Shown here one piece after another: positions 1-11,540 of a DNA stretch of 64,000 nt. Positions within the stretch are counted from its first letter, which is position 1; each line of letters begins with the position of its first letter. The notes under the pieces were generated by a model. It saw only the letters and a program-made list of their open reading frames with translations. It had not been told where the DNA came from and ran no database searches. A program made the position numbers and the translations under genes. Source of the DNA: Haemaphysalis longicornis (lineage: Eukaryota; Arthropoda; Arachnida; Ixodida; Ixodidae); the NCBI GenBank assembly GCA_013339765.2, contig CM023454.1, positions 151,128,480 to 151,192,479 of the forward strand. The letters run 5' to 3'.

Positions 1-2593
1 AGGTGTTTGCTCCGTGTTATATTGACGCCATAACAATGAGCTATAATCTCTAATTCTAAATACTCCGAATTCCCCCCAAAAGCACCTGATTGCGGAGATG
101 CTACTTTGGTGGTGCTCTTTGAAAACAATAAAGCAAAGCATTGTATTGCAGTCGATTGCACGAGAAAAATTGAAGAAACTTTTCTGTCGGATTGTTCGCA
201 AATAACGCTGAAATTCCTTCAGACAAGATATACTCGAGCATTCAGATTACGCTATGGATGCTCTGGTGTAGTGTTGTTTTCCTTGGTGTTTTTCTAAACA
301 GCCCAGGTCGTAAGAAAGCTATGAAAGTGCATAATGTACTACGCTAAAATGTAATACCACAAGAGAAGTCAGCTTTCCCGAACCCGTTGTAACAACGAAG
401 AATTTCATGTGTGTTGCGTCGTTCAGAGTAGGTTTGACGTACTGCCGAGGCAAGACAATAGCATAAATATTACGTAATTATGTGAGAGGCCTGAATTGTG
501 TATGTCTAATGGCTAACAACCTATAGTGCGAGTAAGTAAACACTTAAGCGGAGCTCTGCGGAAGCAACATAAACAAAACCTTTTTCTGAGTAATAGAAAT
601 AACCGAGGAATAAACTCGCCTACAGCACTTAAAAAAAACTTCTCCACTCGTTCAAAGCGTCCTTCGCCGTCCAGAACTAGTGTGCTATTTTGAGGGCGTA
701 CTAGATACGCCCCTGTAGCGCTTTGCTGTTTTGGGAATGCGCTGCTGCGAGGCACAGCTCCACGTAGGCTCGCATATTTTCCCTCTTTTCGCTGTCCTTT
801 GTTGGCTTTTCCAGATTTATACAAAAGAGAAAACGCAGTTAGAAAGTTTTGTTTGGCTATGGTGATGAAATAAATCAGGCATTAAGGTAAAACGAAGCCA
901 TCGATTACTTCGAACGCGAAGAGAAAGCATCGGGCTTTCCTGTTTGCTAACATGCTTTCGTAGAAGTATTACAGTTTCCGTCCATCATGTATACGAATAT
1001 TTTGAATATCCAATTCAATTTTGAATATTAAATGTTTTGAATACTCTTTTTTTTTCAGGCTATGCTCCTTGCGTTAAGAATACTATTAATCAATTAGCGA
1101 ATGGAACGATATCTGCGTTGGGGAAAAGAGCCATATATAACCTTACAAACATGTGATTTATTTATGGCTTGTCGTATGGAGGTGCGCGGCTGTCCAAACC
1201 TGAGATTTATTTAGGGTTTCTCTGCTGTAAACGAACGCTGCAAAGGTCACGTACCCTGCGCATGGGACGAGGGGTGCGGCAACTTCGCTGAGCGAACAAG
1301 CGCAAATAATTCACAGGTGCGTTTGTGGGAAGCCGTCTGCGTCCAGTGATGGCACCCCTGGTCATTTATCCTGATTAATAACAAATGCGCCGAAGTTTCC
1401 GTGGGAAGTGGAAGCCTCTGCACATAATTTTTGTTGGGAGCAGAAAAAAAAGCCCCAAAGTCGAAACGTTCCTCAGCCCAACTCCCCGCGTCCGCCGAGA
1501 CCTGCTTTTGCGCATGAAAAAAAGCACTTATGAACACCTGTAGGAAGCACCTGGGAAAGACGTGAAAGTGGCTCGAGCACGGGTGCTGTTTTCTCCTAGT
1601 ATAACAACGGGAAGTTTCGAGCTTGGTCCATTGGTTCGGCACAATCCCCCGTTAGAAATGGCCGCGGAATACACCAAACCGTGAAGAGCATATTAGCGTC
1701 CAGAGAAAATGCACACGGCGGTTTTTAAACTCACTCGATCGGAACAGAAATTACTCAGGAATGTACAGCTGATGAGTAACACTGCATTCGCATTAAAGGA
1801 CCAGAGCACGGCCGCTCGATGGAAGCTCAATGGAAGCTTGGGGACATAGAGACTTGCACTTTGTCCAAAAATTACCTTTTAAAGAAGCTCATTACTTCAC
1901 GTATAGACCCACGAGGCGGTTGGTAGCGTCCCTCTGACCTTCAATCATATATCAAAAGTCAAGAAAAAGTCAAGGCAAGATCGCGGCGCCGGTAAAAGCA
2001 CCTGCGGCCATGCTTCGCTTTCCGAACGCGCCGTGTACACGACCGAATTCACGACGCCCACGGAAGCGTCTTGTGCATGGCCTCGCGAGTGCAACGCGCC
2101 TCGTTTACCGACGCAGAGACATACTTCGAAAATCAATTTGTGATGAGCGAGTTCGAACGTACTGCAACTCAAGCGTCGCTTCACATTTTTTAACGCGACA
2201 GCGCTATTAGGTTCATTTTTCGATCCCCGCTTGCCTCCTACCCGTCCGCTATTAGCCGTGCTCATCAGGCGTTTACGGAAATAGGTCACCGCTGCCACCC
2301 GGAAGCTACGACTAAGGCAGCAAGTTTCGAGGGCTCCGCTGAACCCATAATGCGGCGTTGCGGGAACAAAAGTTTGGAAAGGAGGATAGTGATACGAAAG
2401 AAAGGACACGCGTTTTCACCAGGTACCGCGCCTGCGCAGTGAAGTTTGTTCCATGCCCAGTCGCTGTAGTTGATCGGCAGGCACAGTCGCCAGCCCTGCC
2501 TGCAACACACATCATCACATCGAAGCGGGTTTCAACCAAAACATCAGAAATACAAATGTCCGGTAATTCATGTACCGAGGCTACTAGTGGGAG
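1..2593. other. Unassigned DNA at the left edge
   Basis: I see no recognisable protein domain, RNA gene or transposon in this stretch. Open frames of 60-154 codons on both strands overlap one another, have no family resemblance that I can detect, and look like chance frames. A run of T at about 1049-1057 is the only low-complexity feature. Confidence 0.4.
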
Positions 2594-2788
2594 ACGACGC
2601 ATGTCGTAGTGGAAGCCTCCGGATGAATTTTGGCCACTTTAAAATCTTAACGCGCGCCGAAATCTCGTCACACTAGCACTTTTGTTTTCTGCTTCCATCA
2701 GAATAACGACAGCCGCGGCCGGGAATTGAACCAGCGGGCTTGGCTCTCAGCAGCGCAACGCCGTACCCACTGAGCCACCGCGCTGTGT
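2594..2788 (-). mobile_element. tRNA-derived SINE (Ruka-like), degraded copy
   Basis: Read on the minus strand, it starts with a Pol III A-box-like GGTGGCTCAGTGGGTACGG. A B-box-like GGTTCAATTCC follows about 45 bases later, then a non-tRNA body. That body is shared with the better copies at 11.9, 12.7 and 28.3 kb (the 'CGAAATCTCG' and 'GGAAGCCTCC' blocks). The layout is that of a tRNA-derived SINE, and the sequence resembles what I recall of the tick SINE Ruka. This copy differs from the others at many positions, so it is probably old. Both ends are approximate. Confidence 0.75.
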
Positions 2789-3254
2789 TTTCCACCGGGA
2801 CTTATGCCGGCACCAACAGTGGGTGACCCAACAGAAACAAGGGGAAAAGGATTACCTGCAGTATCTCAGAAATCAAGGAAGGCATAGCTTATAAGCCGAA
2901 AATGCTATTTTTCTATTACGATTGTGCTATCATGCTAAATTTGTGAACAGCCTTGTTCATTACGTATACTGTAAATCGGGAGGCTGAGGCCTCCAGTCAG
3001 GCCACGTCCGCCTTTACATTCAGCCTCCCCTTTGGTTTTGCCAAGAAATAAAAATCAAATACTCAAAAATAAAGCCCACTTATAGCGCCTAATCACTTAC
3101 GTTTCCGGAATACTTTTCAATATTCCCGCGGTTATGTCTCCGCTGAAAGCTCGGTTTGGTAAACGACAGATGGCGCCAAGCGGCGAAGTTAAAAATCACC
3201 CTAGAGATAGTCACGAATATACTGCAGAGTGAGAATGCTGGGCGGGGTTATAGA
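2789..3254. other. Unassigned A/T-rich spacer
   Basis: No coding or repeat signature recognised between the SINE and the LINE fossil. Confidence 0.3.
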
Positions 3255-4460
3255 CAAGCGGCCGGGTAGTTCCAAAGAGAAAAGAAACGATAAGACTTAT
3301 GCAACCACTGATCATGACCAGAATATTGCAGAGCCTGCCGTACCACAAATTTACCGACCCCAAAGAAAGTAAGGCAGTCCTCAACCTCTCCATTTTGGCC
3401 ATGAGACTGAGTAAAAAAGGCTGGACCACCAAGAGAACAGAATCAACATGCATAGGCGGGTCTGGAAGAGGCCGACCGTTTACTCGATGGAGATACTGGA
3501 GATATTCGGAGCAAATAATGGTCTCGGGAAGCGGAGGACCACAGCGGGTGAAGGTCAGTAGGAGAGGCCTTCATGCCGCAGTCGTCCTAAATAGGATGTT
3601 AAGGACAATGACGATGAATAGGTCTTAAACTTGTCTCTTCCTAACGAACTTCAAGAAATCGGAGAAACCACTCTTCTAGGACCAAGAAAGCGGATGTAAA
3701 AACAAAATCAGGAGGGGCCATATACACCCCTTTGAAAAAAAAAAAACAGGCACCCCCACCCCTTTGAAAGGAAACCAATGCATGATATGATAGACATGGC
3801 ACCGATCCAGCGACCCCGCATAAAAACTCTCCTCTACCAGAAATATGTACACTATCCTACTCAAGAAGGGGCGGTATGGCAGGCTCAAGTTCATTTGGGG
3901 AATCGCAGTATACACCGACTCTGGGATGTACGAAAAGCGCGAGGCCCCAATTCTCGTAGTTGGCTACTCTGGAAATCTGTGACTGCATGAGCCTCCAACT
4001 TACATGAACAAAGAAGTAGAAGTTCGAGCCATCCTCTTGGCAATCAGAATAGCGGAAGTATCAAATAAAAGCATAATATCATCACAGACTCACAAAGAAC
4101 CTTATACAGTTTTCTGGAGGCAGCATACCAACCGCTCGGTAAGATATTCCCATGCTTAATGCAGAAAGTTAACAACGTCCCCTGGACAGTCGGATCCAAT
4201 GGTCTGAAAGCGAACGACGCACTATGCAAGAGGCACACGAACTCACATACCGTGCTCCTTGTGACCAGGACTACTACACAGCCGTCTTCGAAAAACGCCA
4301 AGAACGAAAGCTCATCCTACGCCTAGGAACACAAACTTTCCCCTTGCTACAACGAGGCCTCAATGCCGAAGAATCACAATCTCTGTGAACAAAAAACTAA
4401 CACAGTTATCTGAAAATCCATTGCGTTAAGGCGTTCGGTGGGAACATCAGACATTACTTA
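3255..4460 (+). pseudogene. Fossil of an I-type LINE: RT thumb and RNase H remains
   Basis: The stretch at 3290-3400 reads like the helical region after the reverse transcriptase active site of I-type LINEs (compare 53.4-53.6 kb in this window). A decayed RNase H-like block follows: a helix-like 'EVEVRAILLAIRIAE' at about 4015-4060, then a candidate 'ANDAL' loop at about 4210. Many stops and frameshifts break it. RNase H in such LINEs removes RNA from the RNA/DNA hybrid during target-primed reverse transcription. The assignment rests on motif-level similarity only, and the exact limits are uncertain. Confidence 0.5.
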
Positions 4461-4732
4461 GGACTGTGCTAAAATACGGGAAACATCCATCCTCTTGCGC
4501 GCAACTTAGCCGTGTCCAAGCGTGTCTCAAACATACCATATTCCATTTCTTCGAGGCAAGGGAGGCAGATTTGACAAGCTCGTTACCTGGAGATCAGTGC
4601 GAGCTGATTGAGAGGGCAAGGGAAGGAGCTTCTGCATCTGGTGCCGCAGACTCAGGTTCCACCTTTGAGGTCCATGCCATCGCTTTACCACATTTTCGTA
4701 AACCGCAGCTGTTTCTTCCAGTGTGTCGAACC

Positions 4733-4873
4733 GAAAAAATGCGGGTTCGGTTACGGTTCGGGTTCAGGTAAATTTATTTTGTTCCCGTTCACTTCCTGTT
4801 CGACTAATTCGATCCGCGAACCGGTTCGCGAAGCGGTTCCGGGCGTTGAACCGGTTTGCGAACCGGTGCAGAA
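4733..4873. repeat. Degenerate CGGTTC-type repeat, copy 1
   Basis: Repeated, imperfect CGGTTC, GGTTCGG and GAACCGG words run through this segment, on both strands because the unit is partly palindromic. The same type of array occurs at 13,049-13,216. Confidence 0.6.
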
Positions 4874-4879
4874 TTGAAT

Positions 4880-5310
4880 TGCGAAATATCAGTTTTGTAT
4901 ACTTTAAATTCACCATAACACTGAAGTATTTTTTCTTCACTGGAACTAGTGGTTTTTTAAAATGAGCTCAAATACTACTGTAAAATTTGAAAATCTAGGC
5001 CAGGTGTCACAGAAAATGTACCATCCTCTTTTTCACCACCCCTATTCTCGTCCTAGAGATTACACATAGCCACCGCCAAGTGACATGAGTGTGTTATTTA
5101 TTGGTGCCCCTTGCTTCGTTTTATTGTACTGCTTGGATGCTACTAATGACTTAAGACATTGCCCATTTTGCTTGAATTACTTCCTTGTTACGTCACCGCT
5201 GATGCTGGGTGGCAGAAGATTTGAAAATTTTTTCGGTGTTTCTTACCACTTCTTATGAAAAAAACGCCCTTAACAAGTCACCAAAGGCAAATCTTTCAAA
5301 TAAGGCAAGG
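4880..5310. other. Unassigned A/T-rich spacer
   Basis: Nothing recognised. Confidence 0.3.
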
Positions 5311-5347
5311 TAAGTAAGTAAGTAAGTAAGTATGTAAGTAAGTAAGT
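5311..5347. repeat. (TAAG)n microsatellite, LINE 3' tail
   Basis: About nine TAAG units, one of them interrupted. They lie exactly at the 3' end of the minus-strand LINE that extends to 9.84 kb, just after an AATAAA-like motif on that strand. They are best read as the tandem-repeat tail of that LINE. Confidence 0.75.
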
Positions 5348-6316
5348 TTATTTGTGCACTGTAAATTACAGACATTCCTAATTCTGCGCCCCCTAAGCTC
5401 TAGCGTGCTTGAGTGCGGCCCAGGCAGCCGGCATAGTTCAACAGCAGTGCAACAAAACACGATCACTCACGTCCATAATAAAGTTCAAAACTTTTGAACA
5501 AATAAATATTTGAAAGCAACAAATATTCAACACACGCCTCAATATTATATATAAAAAAGAACGCCACACAAATAGGCATTGTGTGAAAATTACCTACAGC
5601 GGTGAAAAACAACGCTCAACATATATCACAGGTGTACATAATGCAGATCAATAAACTTGTTGACAAATAAAGCACTTGTCATTTATATCTTATTATCGTA
5701 TTAACAAAACATAACTAAACTCGAAAATCACAGTTAATATTTCCGTACACAGTTCACATTTTTCCATCGAGACGCTTAAAAAAAAGAACATACACGCAGC
5801 AAGTACATTTCATATCGTTTCCAGGCATACATTTTTCAACGTGCACTTCGCTCGCTTCAATGATGGAATATACAATGCATCAATTGGTAGCTTATTAAAA
5901 AGGGAAGGAACATAATATACTCGGCATCGCTTCTCATAATTGGTGAAAATCTGTGAAAATCTCAAACCAAACGTACTCTTTGGTTTAAACGTACTTTAAA
6001 CCGATTATCGTAATAATGGTTTACATAAATTACACAATCACGTAACTTTTCCACTTTAAGAAGATCCAGCACTTTCAATAGGCTTTTCTTGTCTAGATCA
6101 TGTGAACTGGTACCGTAACATATACTCTTTGCACACTTGAAGATTATTTTATTTATTTATTTTTTGAGTGTGTCAGAACAAAAACCGTAAAGCGAAATTC
6201 CGTATCTTAAAAGCGACTCCCCCCTGCTTGATTTAAATTAAATTTCTTAAATTTCTTAAATTAAATTCTTTACATTCTTTAAATTTTTTAAATTTAAATT
6301 AAACTAAATTCTTAAA

Positions 6317-7952
6317 TTAAATTCTTAAATTCTTAAATCTCTTTCTTAAATTAACACTCATACTACTTTTAATTTGATACAGCTGAGTGGCAACACAACG
6401 TAACTTTTTACATATGCTCTCGACATGAACGCGCCACGATAACGTCTCATCTAATTCTAATCCCAAATATGTCGCAGTAATGCTTATAGCAGTGGAACAC
6501 ACGAACAGCCTTTGCAATTTTTAGGATGCAGCAACACGGGTTTCAACTCATCAAGTTTTTTAGGAGGATTGTGAAAACAAACCAGTTTTGTTTTCGATGC
6601 AATAACGTATATGTGGTTTCGTTCATGCCATGACATAATTTTATATATGTCGGATTGAAGATAATTTGTTGCGCACTCCAAAGTCTGATGTGTTACGACA
6701 AGGGCAGTGTCATCAGCGAATTGAAATATTTTGGACTGAAGGTTCAGCATTCCGAGGTCATTCACATACAAAATAAATAACAAAGGTCCCAATGAGGAAC
6801 CTTGGGGTACTCCGTATTTTGTCAATCCTAATTCGCTGTAATTACCGTCAATTTTCACAGTTTGTTTCCGGTCGGAGAAATAATTTTTAAACAACGCAGT
6901 GAATGGTCCTCGAAATCCCAGCCCTTCAAGTTTACAAATCAGAATGTCGCGGTCAATCGTGTCAAACGCTCTAGTGAGATCCAAAAATAAAGTTAAGGCA
7001 ACCTCATTCTCGTCAATTTTGGCTTGTACATGGTCACAGAAATCTTCTAGCAACGTCGGGCTACTTTGCCCTTTTTTGAAACCATATTGGGTGGGCGTCA
7101 ATAAAAAATTATTTTCACAAAAATGGATCATTATTTTTGCCAGATACGTTTTCATTATGTGGGTTATAACAGATAAAATAGAAATCGGTCTATAAATATC
7201 AATGCTTTCTTTTTTTTCTTTCTTCTACCGTGGCTTAACAATTGATATTTTCATTTCATTGGGTATTATACTCGTGTTGAGTATCCCGTTAATTTATAGC
7301 CTGGATCACTCTTCGCAATTCCTTAAAATTTCTGAAAATATCTCTCGGCCTTATTCTATCCCCACCAGCAGGTTTAAATATTGCTATTTGGTTAACAATA
7401 TACCAAAGATCTTCGTCAGTCATTTCCGGCAAATAAGCCGATTGGGAGCATGGTGACCTATTAGTTAGTTCATCCGAAGATGGTGCTTTCTTTGCTCGCC
7501 TAACGCCTTAAATAGCCTGTATAAAGTGGTCATTGAATGTATCACTCAAGAAGCGGACGTCCCTGTTCTTAAAGTTACTAATAATGGTGTCGTCGATAGC
7601 CCTTTTCTTTTGTTTGCCGATGAGCTGATTTAACATTCCCCATGTATTTCTCGTGCTTTTTTTATTAATAGAAAACTTTTCCAAATAGTACCGGTTTTTC
7701 GCGAGCCGCAGCTTTGCTGTCACTTTATTGCGAATTTTTTTAGTATTCTTCTTTCAAATTTTGATTTCCGGGTTCCTTCTTGCAGCGTTTCCATATTTCT
7801 TCTTTTTCGTCACAAAGTTTCATTATTTCTTCATCTATCCAGTCGCTTTTGGTGTTTCTTCGTTTCAAGACTTTCTGTCTAGAAGCCTGGGAGTAAATAT
7901 TGTTCAGTTCCATCACCAGTTTGTTATACATTTCTATGTGGTTATACTGCAA
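6317..7952 (-). pseudogene. LINE ORF2, linker and reverse transcriptase
   Basis: The best frame, 7155-6484, holds the central polymerase motifs: LFLDLTRAFDTID (first catalytic Asp), YGVPQGSSLGPLLF and FQFADDTALV (FADD catalytic pair). The thumb begins in another frame at 6517-6317 (YLGLELDETLSWRVHVE). The linker lies in frames 7952-7740 and 7723-7508. At least four frame breaks separate these parts, and an A/T-rich disrupted stretch lies at 7160-7500. Reverse transcriptase would copy the LINE RNA at a nicked target. This copy cannot make the enzyme. Confidence 0.85.
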
Positions 7953-8055
7953 TAAGGAATTCCAGTCATATTCTTTAACTTGTCAACGATTGAAGTTCTT
8001 ATTTGAGTCACCTTTTGTTCCTCCTTTTGTTTCGTAGCTCTTTTCTCAAGGAAAG

Positions 8056-8574
8056 CTAGAGCAATGAAGTAGTGGTCCGCAACTTTTTTTGGATTACATC
8101 AGACAAGCTTTGTATGAACGTTGGTATTGCAATATGATCAATGCAAGTTTGTGTAAAGGTTTCTCCTCGCCATTCTTCTCTCTTATAGTCATCGATTACG
8201 TAACTTAATCCATATCCTGCTAACAAGGTTAAGTACGTATGAATGTATGGTTTCTTCACAACTGCTGTATCTATATTCAAATCTCCAACAAATACAGCAT
8301 TCCTATTATGCACTTTTTTAATCACTTCTTTTAGTTCTAAGATAAATGTATCGACAATATTGTTAGGGGGCCTATATATGGCACAGATTACGTAACTAGC
8401 TGACTTAGTTTTTACCGACAGTATTAACGACGATTCCGCAGAACTAAAGGTGTAATTTAGCGGCTCGCATATGTGGTTACATTTAATAAACACCAAAATT
8501 CCTCCACCTTTCCGTTCCTTCCTGCAGAAGTTGCACTGTTTGTACCCATTCATAGTATATTGACGGCACTCAGA
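8056..8574 (-). pseudogene. LINE ORF2, AP-type endonuclease domain
   Basis: The frame carries family motifs in order: RKGGGILVFI, a central IYRPPN, FVGDLNID (catalytic Asp/Asn) and CIDHI near the end. These belong to exonuclease/endonuclease/phosphatase-fold domains, which nick the target before reverse transcription. The N-terminal motifs (the first Asn and the ETWL-type Glu) are lost in disrupted sequence at 8575-8790, and the C-terminal SDH motif is not clear. Its downstream partner is the RT region at 7952. Confidence 0.8.
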
Positions 8575-8788
8575 TTCTGCGAGGTTTGTCTCTCATAATC
8601 AGGAGTCTCCCTCTCATCAGGAGTAACGGTCTGTCCAAAACGATATGTCCTGAGCAGGCCCCAGTGTTTCTTAACACTTCTCGTGTTCATATGTAAAAGA
8701 GTAAACCCAATATCGCAATCCTGATCGGTCAGTGAATCTTGAATATAAGCGTCCCATTCCTCAAACGAAGGGAAAGTCTATATACATT

Positions 8789-9798
8789 CTATAGCGTGTG
8801 GAGGTCCGTCTCGCTGTCCACTCGAATTACTGTTTCACCTGGGGCCTCCCTAGTTAGTACTTTGCCATTCTTTGTCCAAACATACTGATACCCTTTCGCT
8901 TTGGCTATCGACTGTGTGATCCAAAGCAGTTTCTTCACTCGCTCTGTTAGATTTTCGTTGATGAAACTGGACTCTGAACGGAGAAACAGACGTTTCTCAA
9001 GCCAGTCGTCTCTTACAGATCTGCGCGCAAACTTTACAATGATTGGTGGGACTTTTCCTTCTTTCGCACGTAACCTATGTACAACCTCGATTTCCTCTTT
9101 GTCTGGAACTGGGAGTTCCAATTTTTGGGCCAGGTTTTGTACTACTTCCACCAAGTCTTCCTTCTTTGCCTCTGGTAGTCCATGAATTTCCAGGTTACAT
9201 CTGCGCGAATACTGCTTTGCGTTATCGACAGCCAACTGCAGGTCCTTGATTTCTTTTTCTCGATCAGTCACATGTGCTTCAAGTGAGTCGACTTTCTTTT
9301 TCAGCTGTTCGACAGTTTTGCCTTGACCATCCACTTTCGTCAAGATATCGTTGTACTTGTCCGAAAGGAGTGTACTTTTCAATTTCCTGAGTTGACTGCA
9401 GAGACATGTCAAGTTTAGCTTTAATAGCTTCATTTTTTACGACCTGCAAGTTGTTAACGATCGAATCCACAGAGTCAGTTTTGTTGTCTAAGGCAGTTAC
9501 AACTTCGCCTAGCTCCTTTATCTCCCTTGCAATTTCGGCGCAGCATGCATTTGCCTCCGTTGGGCCTGCTGCGCGCTTATCATCGCTGGTAGGCGCGGCA
9601 GATAGCGGCTGCCTTTCCTTACGCGCTCGGCATGTAGCGTATTGCCAACTATCAATTTCTTCTGAAGACAGCCTTCATGGTGTTTTTGGTTAGTCCAGAG
9701 CACTTCCCATAAGGATACCAGTTTTCAGACGCTCCGCATTTTATACCCGCATGTTCAGCAGATACAGCTTTCATGCACGCCAAACAATCCATAGGCAT
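8789..9798 (-). pseudogene. LINE ORF1, PHD-like finger, coiled coil and RNA-binding domain
   Basis: The start ATG at 9798-9796 opens a Cys-rich segment (CLACMKAV, then WYPYGKCSGLT) that resembles the PHD-type zinc finger of CR1/L2 ORF1 proteins. The usual His is Tyr, and the last Cys pair is partly lost. A frameshift near 9665 separates it from the continuation. A heptad-rich coiled coil (about 9470-9210) comes next, followed by a conserved block with QYSRRCNLEIHGLP and VVHRLRAKEGKVPPIIVKF, known in LINE ORF1 RNA-binding/chaperone domains. The same block is present in the LINE at 37.2 kb. The frame ends at 8789. Confidence 0.8.
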
Positions 9799-9868
9799 CT
9801 TGACACTTCGGTATTGGCAGTCCAGCGGAATACAGAAGAGTTGCAAGCTGGGCGAGTTGGAAATGCAT

Positions 9869-10452
9869 CTTGAATGAAACCAGGCGCAACGTACAGGACG
9901 CAGAAAGGAGTACACAGGACAAGCGCTGGTCTAACAACTGAAAAATTTATTAGGCAGAAAAGAAATATATAGGCAGAAGATACCACACCCCCAAACACCA
10001 AAAAAACAAACAAAAAGCGCAGAACACTGCGCAAACAAGATGAAACATTCCATGCCAAAATGGAAAAACAAACATGCGCCAAAATCAACTCACGAGCCCC
10101 TGAGATACATGATCTCTTTTGCATGAAGCATTACACTTGCTTGGCTAACGCACTTATCTTTCCTATCATTAATGTGGTACGCCTCAACGATTTCCCGTGT
10201 TATCTGGCGATTATGCTTGAACAAAATGACAGTCTCAGAAAAATTCGGAGTGCAGCCACATTTCTTGCAGTGAGAAGACAAATGCGACGAGGCTGCCCCT
10301 TTCAATGATAACTGATGCTCACGTAAACGCACATTCAGGCACCGTCCAGTTTTGTCCCATGTACGTGCGCCGACACGGGAATAGGGGAATACTGTAAACG
10401 ACACCCATAGCGCATGACACATAGCGGTTATCATGTTTAACCTTACATCCTA
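9869..10452 (-). repeat. PLE inverted arm, left
   Basis: This is the reverse complement of 10,641-11,223 with only scattered differences. Both carry the same GIY-YIG C-terminal coding segment and an A-rich 3' end. The outer ends share CTTGAATGAAACCAGGCGC. Confidence 0.9.
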
Positions 10453-10640
10453 CACTTTTTCTGCCAGGACCGCCGCTTGCCCTACTAGCAACTCTGGCAC
10501 AAATAGAGCGTAGTTTGTTGCGGGCGGTTATAGCAACCTGAACACCGTATCTCGAACCAACTCTCTTCAGCCTGTGCGTAATGCCATGAACATACGGAAG
10601 GACAGCAATGTTTTCTTTTGGTTCATTGGTTTGGTTTGGT
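10090..10640 (-). pseudogene. PLE GIY-YIG endonuclease end, minus copy
   Basis: The central segment (about 10,640-10,454) carries the linker typical of PLEs (ARNKLRSICARVASRA). After it comes VVYSIPLSPC with the GIY-YIG-type core, here TYMGQ, then the helical part (NVRLREHQLSLKGAASSHLS, CGCTPNFSET, REIVEAYHI). A frameshift lies next to the YIG-like position. In PLEs this domain follows the reverse transcriptase and is thought to nick the target. Confidence 0.75.
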
Positions 10641-10960
10641 TAGGATGTAAGGTTAAAACAGATAACCGCTATGTGTCATGCGCTATGGGTGTCGTTTACA
10701 GTATTCCCCTATTCCCGTGTCGGCGCACGTACGTGGGACAAACTGGACGGTGCCTGAATGTGCGTTTACGTGAGCATCAGTTATCATTGAAAGGGGCAGC
10801 CTCGTCGCATTTGTCTTCTCACTGCAAGAAATGTGGCTGCACTCCGAATTTTTCTGAGACTGTCATTTTGTTCAAGCATAATCGCCAGATAACACGGGAA
10901 ATCGTTGAGGCGTACCACATTAATGATAGGAAAATAAGTGCGTTAGCCAAGCAAGTGTAA
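10574..10960 (+). pseudogene. PLE GIY-YIG endonuclease end, plus copy
   Basis: The single open frame contains VVYSIPLFPC, TYVGQTGRCLNVRLREH, a Cys/His cluster (HLSSHCKKCGC) and REIVEAYHI. These are the GIY-YIG-type motif region and the helices after it. It is the inverted duplicate of 10,434-10,090 and lacks any upstream RT, so it is not functional alone. A small change near the end (DRKISALAKQV) shifts the frame relative to the left copy. Confidence 0.75.
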
Positions 10961-11223
10961 TGCTTCATGCAAAAGAGATCATGTATCTCAGGGCCTCGTG
11001 AGTTGATTTGGCGCATGTTTGTTTTTCCATTTTGGCATGGAATGTTTCATCTTGTTTGCGCAGTGTTCTGCGCTTTTTGTTTGTTTTTTTGGTGTTTGGG
11101 GGTGTGGTATCTTCTTGCCTATATATTCTGTCTGCCTAATAAATTTTTCAGTTGTTAGACCAGCGCTTGTCGTGTGTACTCCTTTCTGCGTCCTGTTACG
11201 TTTGGCGCCTGGTTTCATTCAAG
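10641..11223 (+). repeat. PLE inverted arm, right
   Basis: Partner of 9869-10452. Its inner end starts TAGGATGTAAGG and its outer end finishes with the reverse complement of the left arm's outer end. Confidence 0.9.
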
Positions 11224-11268
11224 AAGGAATACAGAATGAGTACAAACGCCCAGGTTTTCCGTGTCTTA

Positions 11269-11540
11269 CCTAGCAAAAGAAACGGATGCGTTTGTAACAC
11301 GTGCCGTGCCCCGCCGGACTGCAGCTCGTCGCTGTCGCCTCGTCGCTTATGCAGACGTTGAAGGCCTGACGTCCCCAGAGTCCTCGCTGCTCATTGGTAG
11401 CCGCAGTCAGGTGATGCTAGGGGCATTGGCGTGCTTCTTCACGATAACGCTGCTTTGCCGTCTTCTTTCTTGACCATGGAAAGGATCCTAGCAAAAGAAA
11501 CAGATGCGTTTGTAACACGTGCCGTGCCCTGCCGGACTGC
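11269..11540. repeat. 54-bp direct repeats flanking 164 bp
   Basis: Positions 11,269-11,322 and 11,487-11,540 are nearly identical, starting CCTAGCAAAAGAAAC and ending GCCGGACTGC. The 164 bp between them has no recognised feature. They could be a local duplication or the short terminal repeats of an unrecognised element. Confidence 0.6.

Larger units (their letters stand above)
5311..9837 (-). mobile_element. CR1/L2-type LINE, nearly full length
   Basis: A non-LTR retrotransposon read right to left. ORF1 lies at 9798-8789, the apurinic-type endonuclease at about 8574-8056, the linker and reverse transcriptase at 7952-6317, then an A/T-rich 3' UTR ending in (TTAC)n on the coding strand. Order and motifs fit the CR1/L2 group of the Jockey superfamily. 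Several frameshifts and stops show that it is dead. Its 5' end stops at about 9838, where the inverted-arm PLE begins, so most of the 5' UTR is missing. Confidence 0.85.
9838..11258 (-). mobile_element. Penelope-like element fragment in inverted-arm arrangement
   Basis: Two nearly identical arms in opposite orientation (9869-10452 and 10641-11223) flank a 188-bp centre. Each arm encodes a GIY-YIG endonuclease segment and the 3' untranslated end of a PLE. The centre continues the PLE coding sequence only with the left, minus-strand arm, so the element is read right to left. Just outside the arms lie CTGGGCGAGTTGG (about 9849-9861) and a similar inverted CGCCCAGG (about 11248-11255). These resemble the head motif seen at 19.5, 42.4 and 58.7 kb. 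Confidence 0.8.

Noticed and set aside
1770..1800. CTGATGAG as a hammerhead ribozyme core
   Set aside because: No GAAA at a fitting distance and no closing stems; not associated with a PLE. No clear hammerhead core was found in the PLE termini by eye.
1247..2409. Open frames of 131-154 codons on the minus strand near the left edge
   Set aside because: They overlap frames on the other strand, show no family motif and no codon pattern that I can see. Treated as chance.
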